From Prevotella communis (GTDB lineage Bacteria; Bacteroidota; Bacteroidia; Bacteroidales; Bacteroidaceae): a DNA stretch of 64,000 nt. Each line of letters starts with the position of its first letter. The stretch's first letter is position 1. The stretch covers positions 1-64,000 of the forward strand of contig NZ_CP091794.1 of NCBI RefSeq assembly GCF_022024175.1. The letters run 5' to 3'. The position numbers and the translations under genes were made by a program. Below are positions 49,079 to 57,535 of this stretch, piece after piece. Under the pieces are notes generated by a model. That model was not told the DNA's origin, made no database searches, and saw only the letters and a list, made by a program, of their open reading frames with translations.

Positions 49079-50166
49079 GTATAATCCTCCCCATAACGTA
49101 TGCCAACCTCGTTGACATACTTGCGAATGAGCGACGATGAGTCGCTCTTTTTGCATATCAAGAGTACGTCGCCTTCCTCGGCCACGATATAGCCTTCCAA
49201 TCCGTTGATGATGCCGATATGACCCTTGGGCAGTTTGATGATGTTGCCCTTGCAGTCGTCCATCATCACTTCTGAGTCGAGCACCACGTTATCGTCTGTG
49301 CCGTGACTCATGAACTCATAGATAGAATGCCAGGTACCCATATCGGCCCAGCCAAAGTCAACCTGCATCACATAGACCTGATTGCCTTGTTGCAGCAGAC
49401 CTTGGTCTATAGCCACATTGGGCAGGGAGGCATAGTTGCGCTCTATATAGCCGATAACCTGATCGATGGTGTAGTTATGGTTCTCGCACATGCCTGGGGC
49501 GAAGAGCTCGAGGAACAAATCGCGCAGGCAATGGCGCAGGTGGTTGGCATTACTCAGGATAAGACCTGTGTTCCATAGGAACTCGCCACTATCCATGAAG
49601 ATCTGGGCAAACTCGCGTTCTGGCTTCTCTACAAACGACTGGATGCGATACACATGGTCAAACTCACCATTGCTACCCATCTGGATATAGCCATAGCCAG
49701 GTTCAGGACGCGTGGGTTTGATACCCATCACCAGCACCATATCTTTCTGTCCTACCAAATCCAGGCCATCGATGACGTTGCGCTTAAAGGCATCCTCGCC
49801 GGTGATATACTGATCACTGGGCACTATCACGATGCTGGCATTCTCGTCGCGCTTCTGGATATTCAGCATAGCCCAGGCCACACTACCTGCCGTATTACGA
49901 TTGATTGGTTCTATCATCAGACATCCGTCCTGCAGCTCTGGCAGTTGTTCGTGCACCCAATGCTCGTATTCCTTACACGTGCATACATATATATTCTCTT
50001 TTGGCACGATGGAAGTCATGCGACAGAAGGTGTCCTGCAACTGCGTGCGACCTGTTCCGAAGAAATCTAAAAACTGTTTGGGACGCTCCATCCTGCTTGA
50101 AGGCCAGAGCCTTTTTCCACGTCCACCAGCGAGTATAATACAGTAGTTACTTTTTGAAATATTCAT
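49075..50166 (-). CDS. Mannose-1-phosphate guanylyltransferase
   Basis: 363 residues. Nucleotidyltransferase signature L-A-G-G-R-G-K-R-L-W-P-S-S-R at the N-terminus, I-V-P-S-D-Q-Y-I, P-E-P-G-Y-G-Y-I-Q and F-V-E-K-P for sugar-phosphate binding, and a left-handed helix-like C-terminus (D-D-C-K-G-N-I-I). It makes GDP-mannose, precursor of GDP-fucose and surface mannose glycans. It is the short form, without the isomerase domain of bifunctional ManC. Confidence 0.93.
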   Translation of the reverse strand: MNISKSNYCIILAGGRGKRLWPSSRMERPKQFLDFFGTGRTQLQDTFCRMTSIVPKENIYVCTCKEYEHWVHEQLPELQDGCLMIEPINRNTAGSVAWAMLNIQKRDENASIVIVPSDQYITGEDAFKRNVIDGLDLVGQKDMVLVMGIKPTRPEPGYGYIQMGSNGEFDHVYRIQSFVEKPEREFAQIFMDSGEFLWNTGLILSNANHLRHCLRDLFLELFAPGMCENHNYTIDQVIGYIERNYASLPNVAIDQGLLQQGNQVYVMQVDFGWADMGTWHSIYEFMSHGTDDNVVLDSEVMMDDCKGNIIKLPKGHIGIINGLEGYIVAEEGDVLLICKKSDSSSLIRKYVNEVGIRYGEDYT

Positions 50167-50255
50167 ATAGCAGATTAATAGTTCATTAATTTGGGGGCTA
50201 AATTACAAAAAGACATTGACAAATGCAACTATTTTCATGTTTTTTTTCATATTAT

Positions 50256-50287
50256 TTTGCGTAATTAAAAAAAACTTCGTATCTTTG
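50256..50287 (+). promoter_or_regulatory. tRNA-Leu promoter
   Basis: TTTG (50256-50259), 20-bp spacer, TATCTTTG (50280-50287), 14 bp before the tRNA. Confidence 0.75.
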
Positions 50288-50301
50288 CACCCGCTTTTAG
50301 A

Positions 50302-50383
50302 GCCCAGATGGCGGAATCGGTAGACGCGCTGGTCTCAAACACCAGTGGGGCAACCCGTCCCGGTTCGACCCCGGGTCTGGGTA
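50302..50383 (+). tRNA. tRNA-Leu (anticodon CAA)
   Basis: Acceptor arms GCCCAGA/TCTGGGT (first pair G-U) with discriminator A; D-arm GGCGGAATCGGTAGACGC; anticodon stem CTGGT/ACCAG with loop CTCAAAC, giving CAA; long variable arm (TGGGGCAACCCGTC region) typical of class II tRNAs; T-arm GGTTCGACCCC. CCA is not encoded. Confidence 0.95.
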
Positions 50384-50398
50384 CAAGCTTTAAAAGGC

Positions 50399-50434
50399 AA
50401 TCCTCTGTAGGACAGGTTCTTACAGAGGATTTTT
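50399..50434 (+). terminator. Terminator after tRNA-Leu
   Basis: AATCCTCTGTA / TACAGAGGATT stem with an 11-nt loop, followed by TTTT. Confidence 0.8.
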
Positions 50435-50462
50435 GTTTCTAATTAGTTCTGTAGTATTGGAG

Positions 50463-51554
50463 TTACTGGCGTTCAGACGTTAGCTTTAAGACGATATATT
50501 CCGACTGGGTGCCAATACGGTATTTGCCTCCCCAGATGCCCAGACCGCTGCTGACGTAATAGTGGGTGTTACTGCGTTGATAACTGCCCCATGCACAGTC
50601 ATAGAGATGATGGGTGATCCATGAGACAGGCCAGATCTGTCCCTCGTGGGTATGTCCGCTCAGTTGGAAGTCGATACCTGCTTGCTCAGCTTGTTCCAGA
50701 TAATAGGGCTGATGTTCCAGCAGAATCTGATATTTCGTACTGTCGACCTGCTGCATCAGTTTTCTGATGGCTAGGCGATGCCTATTGGTACGATCATCGC
50801 GTCCAATGATACAGAGGTCGTCTGCAACAACGCATGAGTCTTTTAGCAGATGGATGCCTGCATCAGTATAGAATTGTTGTGCGCGTGGTTCGTTACTATA
50901 GTATTCATGATTACCCAGACAGGCATAGACGGGAGCCTGCAGGCGATGGAATTCTTCTGCCATCTTTTCTTCAAACAACGGGCGTACGCTGATGTCGATG
51001 ATGTCGCCGGCAATCAAAATGAGGTCAGGCTGTTCGGCATTCATCATATCCACCCATTTGGCCAGATCGCTGCGTGTGTTATGGTAACCCAGGTGCAGGT
51101 CGCTGGCCATCACGATGGTGTAGTCTTTCTTCAGGGGTTTCGTGGTCTGCAGGTTCAGCGCCACGCGTACCTTATTGTGATAATGGATATTTCCGCAGAG
51201 AAACACGGTGAGCATCATCCCCAGGATAGCCGCTGATGTGACCCCGTTGGCATAAAGCCACGAACGAGGTACCAGGTGCACAAGTCGGCCCAGGTCGAGC
51301 ACCAGGAACAGGATGACCAGATAGAGCAGGACAAGAATCGTCGTGGTACCTGTCTCATAGAGAATACGGGAAAGGGGTAGGGGAATTTTCTCCAAAGCGC
51401 CACTGAAATTGAGGAACAGCATAAAGAAACAAGCGATGCCTGTTGTCAGAATCAAGCCTTTCCATATACTGGCCAATGGCAGTAGCACCCATATATGCCA
51501 ACCAACATAGGCAAGTCCTGCAAAGGGAAGTATCATGAAGAGTAAGAACCACAT
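50463..51554 (-). CDS. Membrane metallophosphoesterase (YkuE-like)
   Basis: 363 residues from the ATG complement of 51552-51554. The upstream extension runs through the HU terminator and is rejected. About four transmembrane helices (residues 1-125) precede a calcineurin-like phosphoesterase with A-S-D-L-H-L-G, G-D-I-I-D, G-N-H-E-Y and S-G-H-T-H-E-G. Such proteins in other bacteria act at the membrane on lipid or nucleotide phosphoesters; the substrate here is unknown. Confidence 0.85.
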   Translation of the reverse strand: MWFLLFMILPFAGLAYVGWHIWVLLPLASIWKGLILTTGIACFFMLFLNFSGALEKIPLPLSRILYETGTTTILVLLYLVILFLVLDLGRLVHLVPRSWLYANGVTSAAILGMMLTVFLCGNIHYHNKVRVALNLQTTKPLKKDYTIVMASDLHLGYHNTRSDLAKWVDMMNAEQPDLILIAGDIIDISVRPLFEEKMAEEFHRLQAPVYACLGNHEYYSNEPRAQQFYTDAGIHLLKDSCVVADDLCIIGRDDRTNRHRLAIRKLMQQVDSTKYQILLEHQPYYLEQAEQAGIDFQLSGHTHEGQIWPVSWITHHLYDCAWGSYQRSNTHYYVSSGLGIWGGKYRIGTQSEYIVLKLTSERQ

Positions 51555-51596
51555 ACTTGTCTGGGGATGAAGGATTTGAAAAAACGGAAGGGAAAT

Positions 51597-51627
51597 AAAA
51601 AAGGGATGCGCCGAAAAGTGCATCCCT
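51597..51627 (-). terminator. HU gene terminator
   Basis: On the minus strand AGGGATGC / GCATCCCT with a 10-nt loop, then a T-run; 22 bp beyond the HU stop. Confidence 0.8.
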
Positions 51628-51648
51628 CTGTAATTTTCTTTACAAAAA

Positions 51649-51921
51649 TTAGTTCAGAGCGTCAGCAAGCTCAGCACCAGCCTTGAACTTAGCAACCTTC
51701 TTGGCAGCGATCTTGATCTTAGCCTTTGTTGCGGGGTTGATACCCTCACGTGCGGGGCGCTCGCTAACAGCGAATGTACCGAAACCAACGAGAGCTACCT
51801 TATCACCAGCCTTCAGGGCGTCCTTAATAGCTGCTACTGTGGCATCAAGAGCCTTCTTTGCGTCTACCTTAGAGATACCAGCACCTGCTGCAATCTTCTC
51901 TACCAATTCTGTCTTGTTCAT
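51649..51921 (-). CDS. HU-family nucleoid DNA-binding protein
   Basis: 90 residues, canonical [13 protein letters not shown] at the start, [24 protein letters not shown] in the DNA-embracing arm, and K-F-K-A-G-A-E-L at the end. A dimeric DNA-bending protein. It has its own promoter and terminator. Confidence 0.96.
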   Translation of the reverse strand: MNKTELVEKIAAGAGISKVDAKKALDATVAAIKDALKAGDKVALVGFGTFAVSERPAREGINPATKAKIKIAAKKVAKFKAGAELADALN

Positions 51922-51977
51922 AATAAAAAAAGGTTTTTAAAGTGAATAATAATTGTTATTATAAAAAAAATCTACCG

Positions 51978-52008
51978 CAAAAATAATAGGAAATCTTCAT
52001 ACGACCAA
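51978..52008 (-). promoter_or_regulatory. HU promoter
   Basis: Minus strand TTG (52006-52008), 20-bp spacer, TATTTTTG (51978-51985). Confidence 0.5.
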
Positions 52009-52090
52009 CAAAAAATCCGAAAAAAATTGATTTTTAATGAAAAAAAGTGTGTAAAGGGCTGTTTTTGTGCTGAAAAACAGATATTTTTCG

Positions 52091-52098
52091 TAATTTTG
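52091..52098 (+). promoter_or_regulatory. -7 box for the rhomboid gene
   Basis: TAATTTTG, about 53 bp before the rhomboid start; a TTTG lies 23 bp upstream. Confidence 0.5.
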
Positions 52099-52151
52099 CG
52101 CCCAGAAACTATTTAGATAAGAATAAACCTAATAAAAAGTAAATCAACAAG

Positions 52152-53087
52152 ATGTTTCGTAATATACCGATAGTAACAAGGAATCTGCTCATTATAAACG
52201 TGCTGGTTTATCTGTTGGCATCAGTGGTTGAGTTAGGCGGAAAGAGTCTGACGGACTGGGGTGCGCTTCATTTCTTCATGGCTAGCGATTTCCACGTGTA
52301 TCAGTTTATCACCTATCAGTTCCTGCACGGTGGTTTCACACACTTGTTCTTCAATATGTTTGCCTTGTGGATGTTTGGCTGCGTGATTGAGAATGTGTGG
52401 GGTCCTAAGAAATTCATTTTTTATTACATCTTCTGTGGCGTAGGCGCAGGCCTGTGTCAGGAGATGGTGCAGTATATCTCGTTTGCTGCCGATGGTCTGA
52501 CGAGTCTGGATCCAGCTCAAGTGCTGAATGTAAACGGACAGCGCCTGATGACTGTTGACCAGATTATGAACCTCTCAAGTACCATCGGAGCCTCGGGTGC
52601 CGTCTATGGTATCCTGTTGGCTTTTGGCATGACTTTCCCCAATGAGCGCATCTTTATCTTCCCCCTGCCTATTCCCATTAAGGCAAAGTGGTTCGTAGCT
52701 GTTTATGCTATTATCGAGTTTGTCTCGGCCATGAGTAGCGTTGGTGATGGTGTGGCTCATATGGCCCATATCGGAGGTATGCTGTTTGGCTTCCTGCTGA
52801 TACTCTATTGGCGTAAACGTCCTAACAGCCATTTCAATTTTGATGCTACCCGTCAGTTCTTCGACAGGTGGTCAAGAAATACAAGTGGAACCAGTCGTAC
52901 GGGTAATACTGGATGGAATACTACCACCACGCACCCTCGTACTGGGGATGATTTGGAGTATAACGCCCGCAAGAAGGCCCGTCAGGAGGAGATAGACAAA
53001 ATCCTGGATAAGATACGCGTCAGTGGCTACGACAGTCTGTCGAAAGAAGAGAAGAGACGTCTCTTCGAGGCCAGTCATGAGAAATGA
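52152..53087 (+). CDS. Rhomboid-family intramembrane serine protease
   Basis: 311 residues with six to seven transmembrane helices. The catalytic serine is in I-G-A-S-G-A-V-Y-G and the histidine in M-A-H-I-G-G-M-L-F-G; H-G-G-F-T-H-L-F-F-N-M is the loop/TM2 signature. A soluble basic C-terminal tail (~235-311) ends with L-S-K-E-E-K-R-R-L-F-E-A-S. It cleaves transmembrane substrates, unknown here. The phosphatase-family gene starts 11 bp later. Confidence 0.93.
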   Translation: MFRNIPIVTRNLLIINVLVYLLASVVELGGKSLTDWGALHFFMASDFHVYQFITYQFLHGGFTHLFFNMFALWMFGCVIENVWGPKKFIFYYIFCGVGAGLCQEMVQYISFAADGLTSLDPAQVLNVNGQRLMTVDQIMNLSSTIGASGAVYGILLAFGMTFPNERIFIFPLPIPIKAKWFVAVYAIIEFVSAMSSVGDGVAHMAHIGGMLFGFLLILYWRKRPNSHFNFDATRQFFDRWSRNTSGTSRTGNTGWNTTTTHPRTGDDLEYNARKKARQEEIDKILDKIRVSGYDSLSKEEKRRLFEASHEK

Positions 53088-53098
53088 TCTGAGAGCTT

Positions 53099-54193
53099 GT
53101 GAAGGTTATCAAGAATATATTGGTTGGCGTGCTGACGGGAGCCAGTGTGGTGACAGTCTTGCTGCTGTTGCTGGTTGGCTATAGCGACAGGATTGATCCT
53201 GTAGATCATCCTATGCTGGCATGTCTGGGCATGTTTCTTCCCTTCGCCGTAGTAGCCAATATCCTGTTTATACCCATCTGGGTTATCTTCAAATGGAAAC
53301 GTGTATGGATTCCCGTTGTGGGACTGGTGCTCGCGTATGCACCCATACGTACCTATTTCCCTATCAATTTCAATGCTGATAAAGAACCGCCTGCAGAAGG
53401 TATCAAGGTGGTGTCGTATAATGTCTGTGGCTTTGGCGGCAACTATAAATACGAGCAGGCTGTAGATACGGTGGCTGGCTATCTGAAACGGATAGATGCC
53501 GATATCGTGTGTTTGCAGGAAGACATGGGAGGCAAGGGTGGAAATGGCTTTGAAAAGATGAAGGAACTCTATCCCTACAACGATACCATCCATTTCTCTA
53601 ATGACGTTATTTTCAACGCGATAGGCATCCATACCCGTTACCCAATCATCCGTAAGGAACGCCTCCCCATGTCGTCGAGAAGCAATGGTGCGATAGCCTA
53701 TTTCCTGCAAGTTGAGGAAGACACGGTTATCGTTGTCAACAACCACCTGGAGAGTACCCATCTTTCCAGTGAGGAGCGTAATCGCTATCAGGAGGTGCTG
53801 AAGGGCGAAGTGGAGCGCGATTCTGCGGAGGCTGAGTTGTGGTATATCCTGAAGAAACTATCGCTGCATATGGCCGACCGTGCGATTCAAGCAAGGACGG
53901 TCAATGAGTTTGTGGAAACGCACAGTGGCTATCCCATTATCCTCTGTGGCGACTTCAACGATACGCCTGTTTCCTATACCCGTCATACCGTTGCTACCCA
54001 TCTGAATGACTGCTTTGTATCAGCAGGTTGCGGTCTTGGTCTGTCATTTAATCGGAAGGGCTTTAATCTCCGTATAGACCATATGATGTGCTCAGATGAT
54101 TACGAGCCCGTACGCTGTTACGTAGATAACGAAATGGATGCCAGCGACCATTATCCTATCATTTGTTGGTTGAAAAAGGCGCGGAATCAATAA
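53099..54193 (+). CDS. Endonuclease/exonuclease/phosphatase-family membrane protein
   Basis: 364 residues with a GTG start at 53099. About three transmembrane segments (1-85) are followed by an EEP domain (~100-360) with V-V-S-Y-N-V-C-G-F, I-V-C-L-Q-E-D, N-N-H-L-E-S, I-L-C-G-D-F-N-D-T-P and a final D-H-Y-P-I. All metal-binding and catalytic residues of the fold are present. The substrate may be a sugar-phosphate, lipid or nucleic acid. It forms an operon with the rhomboid gene. Confidence 0.88.
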   Translation: MKVIKNILVGVLTGASVVTVLLLLLVGYSDRIDPVDHPMLACLGMFLPFAVVANILFIPIWVIFKWKRVWIPVVGLVLAYAPIRTYFPINFNADKEPPAEGIKVVSYNVCGFGGNYKYEQAVDTVAGYLKRIDADIVCLQEDMGGKGGNGFEKMKELYPYNDTIHFSNDVIFNAIGIHTRYPIIRKERLPMSSRSNGAIAYFLQVEEDTVIVVNNHLESTHLSSEERNRYQEVLKGEVERDSAEAELWYILKKLSLHMADRAIQARTVNEFVETHSGYPIILCGDFNDTPVSYTRHTVATHLNDCFVSAGCGLGLSFNRKGFNLRIDHMMCSDDYEPVRCYVDNEMDASDHYPIICWLKKARNQ

Positions 54194-54242
54194 AAAATGT
54201 ATGAAAATAGCCAAAAAATTTTCAAATGTGTAAAATTATCAC

Positions 54243-54250
54243 TATATTTG
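54243..54250 (+). promoter_or_regulatory. -7 box for secDF
   Basis: TATATTTG, 47 bp before the ATG; no clear -33. Confidence 0.45.
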
Positions 54251-54297
54251 CAGGCTCAATAACGCGATTATATATATAATAAACTAAAAATAAAACA

Positions 54298-57200
54298 ATG
54301 CAAAACAAAGGAATTGTAAGATTTATTGCAGTTGCACTCATTCTTGTGTGCTGCTTCTATCTTTCGTTCTCGTTTGTGACTCGCCATTTTGAAAACAAGG
54401 CTGAGGCACTGCGCGCTGAACTGGGAGATAAGGCAGCCGACGAGTATTTGGACTCGCTGTCATCTGAGGACCATGTATGGCTCGGAGCTTGGAGTCTTGA
54501 CGAGTGCCGTGAGATGGAGATTGGCCTGGGTCTTGACCTGAAGGGCGGTATGAACGTTATTCTGGAAGTGTCAGTGCCTGACATCGTAGACTTCCTGGCT
54601 GGTCACAAGACCGACGAGGGCTACCGTAAGGCATTCGAGGCTGCCGTGAAGGACGAGGAGAAGAGTCAGTCAGACTTCATCAGCCTCTTCGTAGAGCGCT
54701 GGAAGGAGTTTGGTGGTGGTCGTCAGCTGAACACCATCTTCGCTACACAGCAGATGCGTGACAAGGTGAACACCAAGAGCACCGACGAGCAGGTTATCGC
54801 TGCCCTGCAGGCAGAGGTTGATGCTGCTATCGACAACGCCGAGACCGTGGTTCGTACCCGTGTTGATAAGTTCGGTGTGGCTCAGCCCAACATCCAGAAG
54901 CTGAGCGGTCAGAGCCGTATCATGGTTGAAATGCCAGGCGCCAAGAAAGATAAGGATCGTATCCTGAAGCTGTTGTCAGGAAGTGCTGACCTGCAGTTCC
55001 ACGAGACCTACATGCGCGAAGAGGCTATGCCTTTCATCGGTCAGTTGCACTCTGCTTACTTGGCTGAGATTAGCGACATCAAGGCTGAGGCTAAGGAGGA
55101 TACCGCCGCTGTTGCTGAGGCAGAGGCTGTAGAGGCAAACGATACCGTTAATGCCCTCGACCTGGCTGCTAAGAAAGACCTCGCTGCTGCTGAGGCTGGC
55201 AACAACAATCAGGCAAAGAGCCTGCTGAACTACCTCGTAGTGAATGACCCCTATCACACAGAGAGCCTCTGCGACGTAGGTTATGCCCGCGTTACAGATA
55301 CTGCTGAGGTCAATAAGGTTATCTATTCAGAGATTGCCAAGAAGGTGCTCCCCAAGGAGATGCGCCTCTACTGGGATGCTAAGGTCAGCAAGATCGAGAA
55401 TCCCGAGACTGGCAAGAAGACCAAGGTGCTGCACCTCTATGCTATCAAGGTGAACGATCCTAACGGAAAGGCTCCTCTGACAGGTGACGTGGTGACAACC
55501 GCTAAGGACGACTACAGCAACGAGATTGGTAATGTAGGTCCTGTGGTTTCTATGCAGATGAATACTGAGGGTACCCGCATCTGGGCTAACCTGACTAAGA
55601 TGAACGTAGGTCGCGCTATCGCTATCGTCCTCGACGAGGTGGTTTACAGTGCTCCTCGCGTAAACGGTGAGATTCCTGGTGGTAGCTCACAGATCTCTGG
55701 TCGCTTCACTCAGGCCGACACCAAGGACTTGGCTAACACTCTGAACTCAGGTAAGATGCCTGCTCCTCTGCGTGTTGCTTCTTACCAGATGGTAGGTCCT
55801 TCACTCGGTGCTCAGTCAATCCAGCAGGGTGTTATTTCATTCATCGTAGCCTTCGTGCTGCTGATGGTTGTGATGGTGCTGCTCTACAACTGGATTCCTG
55901 GTATGCTGGCCAACTGTGCCCTGCTGTTCAACCTGTTCTTCACGCTGGGTATTCTGAGCTCGTTCCAAGCAGCGCTGACCATGCCTGGTATCGCAGGTAT
56001 CGTGTTGACACTGGGTACGGCAGTGGATGCTAACGTGCTGATCTACGAACGTACGAAGGAAGAGCTCCGCAAGGGCTTGAACATCAAGGAGGCCCTGAAC
56101 CTGGGTTACTCTAACGCTTTCTCAGCTATCTTCGACTCTAACTTGACATCACTGCTCACAGGTATCATCCTGTTCGTAGTTGGTACAGGTCCTATCCGTG
56201 GTTTCGCAACGACGCTGATCATCGGTATCTGCGTATCGTTCTTCACCGCTGTATTCATGACCCGTCTGGTTTACGATCGTCAGATGAAGAACGACAAGTG
56301 GCAGAAGCTCACCTTCTCTACACCTCTGTCTAAGAACCTGATGCAGGGAACAAAATTCAACTTCATGGGCTCATTCAAGGTGTCTTACGCTGTATGGGCA
56401 GTCGCTATTGTTGTATTCTGCATTAGCTTCTTCTTCCGTGGCGTCAGCAAGAGCATTGACTTCACCGGTGGTCGTAACTATGTTGTAGTACTCGATAAGG
56501 AAGTACCCGTTGAGGATGTGCGTGCTGCATTCGATGGCGTATTCGCTCAGAACGACGAGCAGAGCGCTAACCCCGGTTCTCCTGCCAGCACCACTATCAT
56601 CGCCCTGGGTGATGCCTCTAACCGCACCGTTCGTATCTCTACCAACTGGGACTACGACGTAAACAGCCCTGTGGTTGACGACGTGATTGAGGACAGCATC
56701 TACAGCGTACTGAGCAAGGCTGAGCTGATCAAGGCTGAGACCAGCAAGGAAGACTTCCGCACACCTCCTGCCAACGAAGAGGATACCTCTAAGGGTACCA
56801 TCGTTAGCTCAACAAAGGTAGGTCCTTCTGTGGCTAAGACCATCACTCGTAGCGCTATCATCAGCGTTATCCTGGCTCTGATTGCCATCTTCCTCTACAT
56901 CCTGCTCCGCTTCCGCAACGTAGCCTTCTCTATCGGTTCTATCGTTGCTCTGAGTCTTGATGCACTGGTTGTTATCGGCTTCTTCTCACTGCTCCACACA
57001 TGGGTGCCCATGTCGCTCGAAATAGACCAGACCTTTATCGGTGCTATCCTGACCGTTATCGGTTACTCTATCAACGATAAGGTGGTGGTATTCGACCGTA
57101 TCCGTGAGAACATGCAGCTCTATGCTAAGCGCGACCGCAAGCGTCTGTTCAATGATTCACTGAACCAGACCCTGGCTCGTACCATCAACACCTCAGTGAC

Positions 57201-57396
57201 CACGTTAATCGTGCTGCTCACTATCTTCTTCCTGGGTGGCGACAGCATCCGCTCATTCGCCTTCGCCATGATTCTTGGTGTTGTATTCGGCACGCTGTCT
57301 TCTATCTTCATCGCTGCTCCTACAGCTTATCTCACCATGAGCCGTAAGGACCGCATGGAGGACTTGACAACAGAGCCTGTTGAGGCTGCAAAATAA
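54298..57396 (+). CDS. secDF: Fused protein translocase subunit SecDF
   Basis: 1032 residues. The SecD half (1-~670) starts with TM1 and the G-L-D-L-K-G-G-M-N-V motif, has a large periplasmic region with an Ala/Glu-rich insert (~265-305: A-E-A-K-E-D-T-A-A-V-A-E-A-E-A) and then TM helices with G-I-V-L-T-L-G-T-A-V-D-A-N-V-L-I-Y-E-R. The SecF half (~690-1032) has D-F-T-G-G-R-N-Y, and T-V-I-G-Y-S-I-N-D-K-V-V-V-F-D-R. A single-chain SecDF is normal for Bacteroidota. It uses the proton gradient to aid late stages of protein export. Confidence 0.96.
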   Translation: MQNKGIVRFIAVALILVCCFYLSFSFVTRHFENKAEALRAELGDKAADEYLDSLSSEDHVWLGAWSLDECREMEIGLGLDLKGGMNVILEVSVPDIVDFLAGHKTDEGYRKAFEAAVKDEEKSQSDFISLFVERWKEFGGGRQLNTIFATQQMRDKVNTKSTDEQVIAALQAEVDAAIDNAETVVRTRVDKFGVAQPNIQKLSGQSRIMVEMPGAKKDKDRILKLLSGSADLQFHETYMREEAMPFIGQLHSAYLAEISDIKAEAKEDTAAVAEAEAVEANDTVNALDLAAKKDLAAAEAGNNNQAKSLLNYLVVNDPYHTESLCDVGYARVTDTAEVNKVIYSEIAKKVLPKEMRLYWDAKVSKIENPETGKKTKVLHLYAIKVNDPNGKAPLTGDVVTTAKDDYSNEIGNVGPVVSMQMNTEGTRIWANLTKMNVGRAIAIVLDEVVYSAPRVNGEIPGGSSQISGRFTQADTKDLANTLNSGKMPAPLRVASYQMVGPSLGAQSIQQGVISFIVAFVLLMVVMVLLYNWIPGMLANCALLFNLFFTLGILSSFQAALTMPGIAGIVLTLGTAVDANVLIYERTKEELRKGLNIKEALNLGYSNAFSAIFDSNLTSLLTGIILFVVGTGPIRGFATTLIIGICVSFFTAVFMTRLVYDRQMKNDKWQKLTFSTPLSKNLMQGTKFNFMGSFKVSYAVWAVAIVVFCISFFFRGVSKSIDFTGGRNYVVVLDKEVPVEDVRAAFDGVFAQNDEQSANPGSPASTTIIALGDASNRTVRISTNWDYDVNSPVVDDVIEDSIYSVLSKAELIKAETSKEDFRTPPANEEDTSKGTIVSSTKVGPSVAKTITRSAIISVILALIAIFLYILLRFRNVAFSIGSIVALSLDALVVIGFFSLLHTWVPMSLEIDQTFIGAILTVIGYSINDKVVVFDRIRENMQLYAKRDRKRLFNDSLNQTLARTINTSVTTLIVLLTIFFLGGDSIRSFAFAMILGVVFGTLSSIFIAAPTAYLTMSRKDRMEDLTTEPVEAAK

Positions 57397-57422
57397 GACG
57401 ACTAAGTTCTTAATATAAGAAA

Positions 57423-57455
57423 ATGTACGCACATGCACGTGCGTACATTTTTTTT
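57423..57455 (+). terminator. secDF terminator
   Basis: ATGTACGCAC / GTGCGTACAT (10 bp, 6-nt loop) followed by a run of eight T. Confidence 0.9.
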
Positions 57456-57501
57456 ATGTGGTGATTTTTCGTATTTTGTGTTTTATTTTGATTAAATTTT
57501 A

Positions 57502-57509
57502 TATCTTTG
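57502..57509 (+). promoter_or_regulatory. -7 box for the GH30 gene
   Basis: TATCTTTG, 26 bp before the start at 57536; it rules out the upstream frame extension to 57458. Confidence 0.5.
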
Positions 57510-57535
57510 CATCACGATTAATCATAATAAGTAAT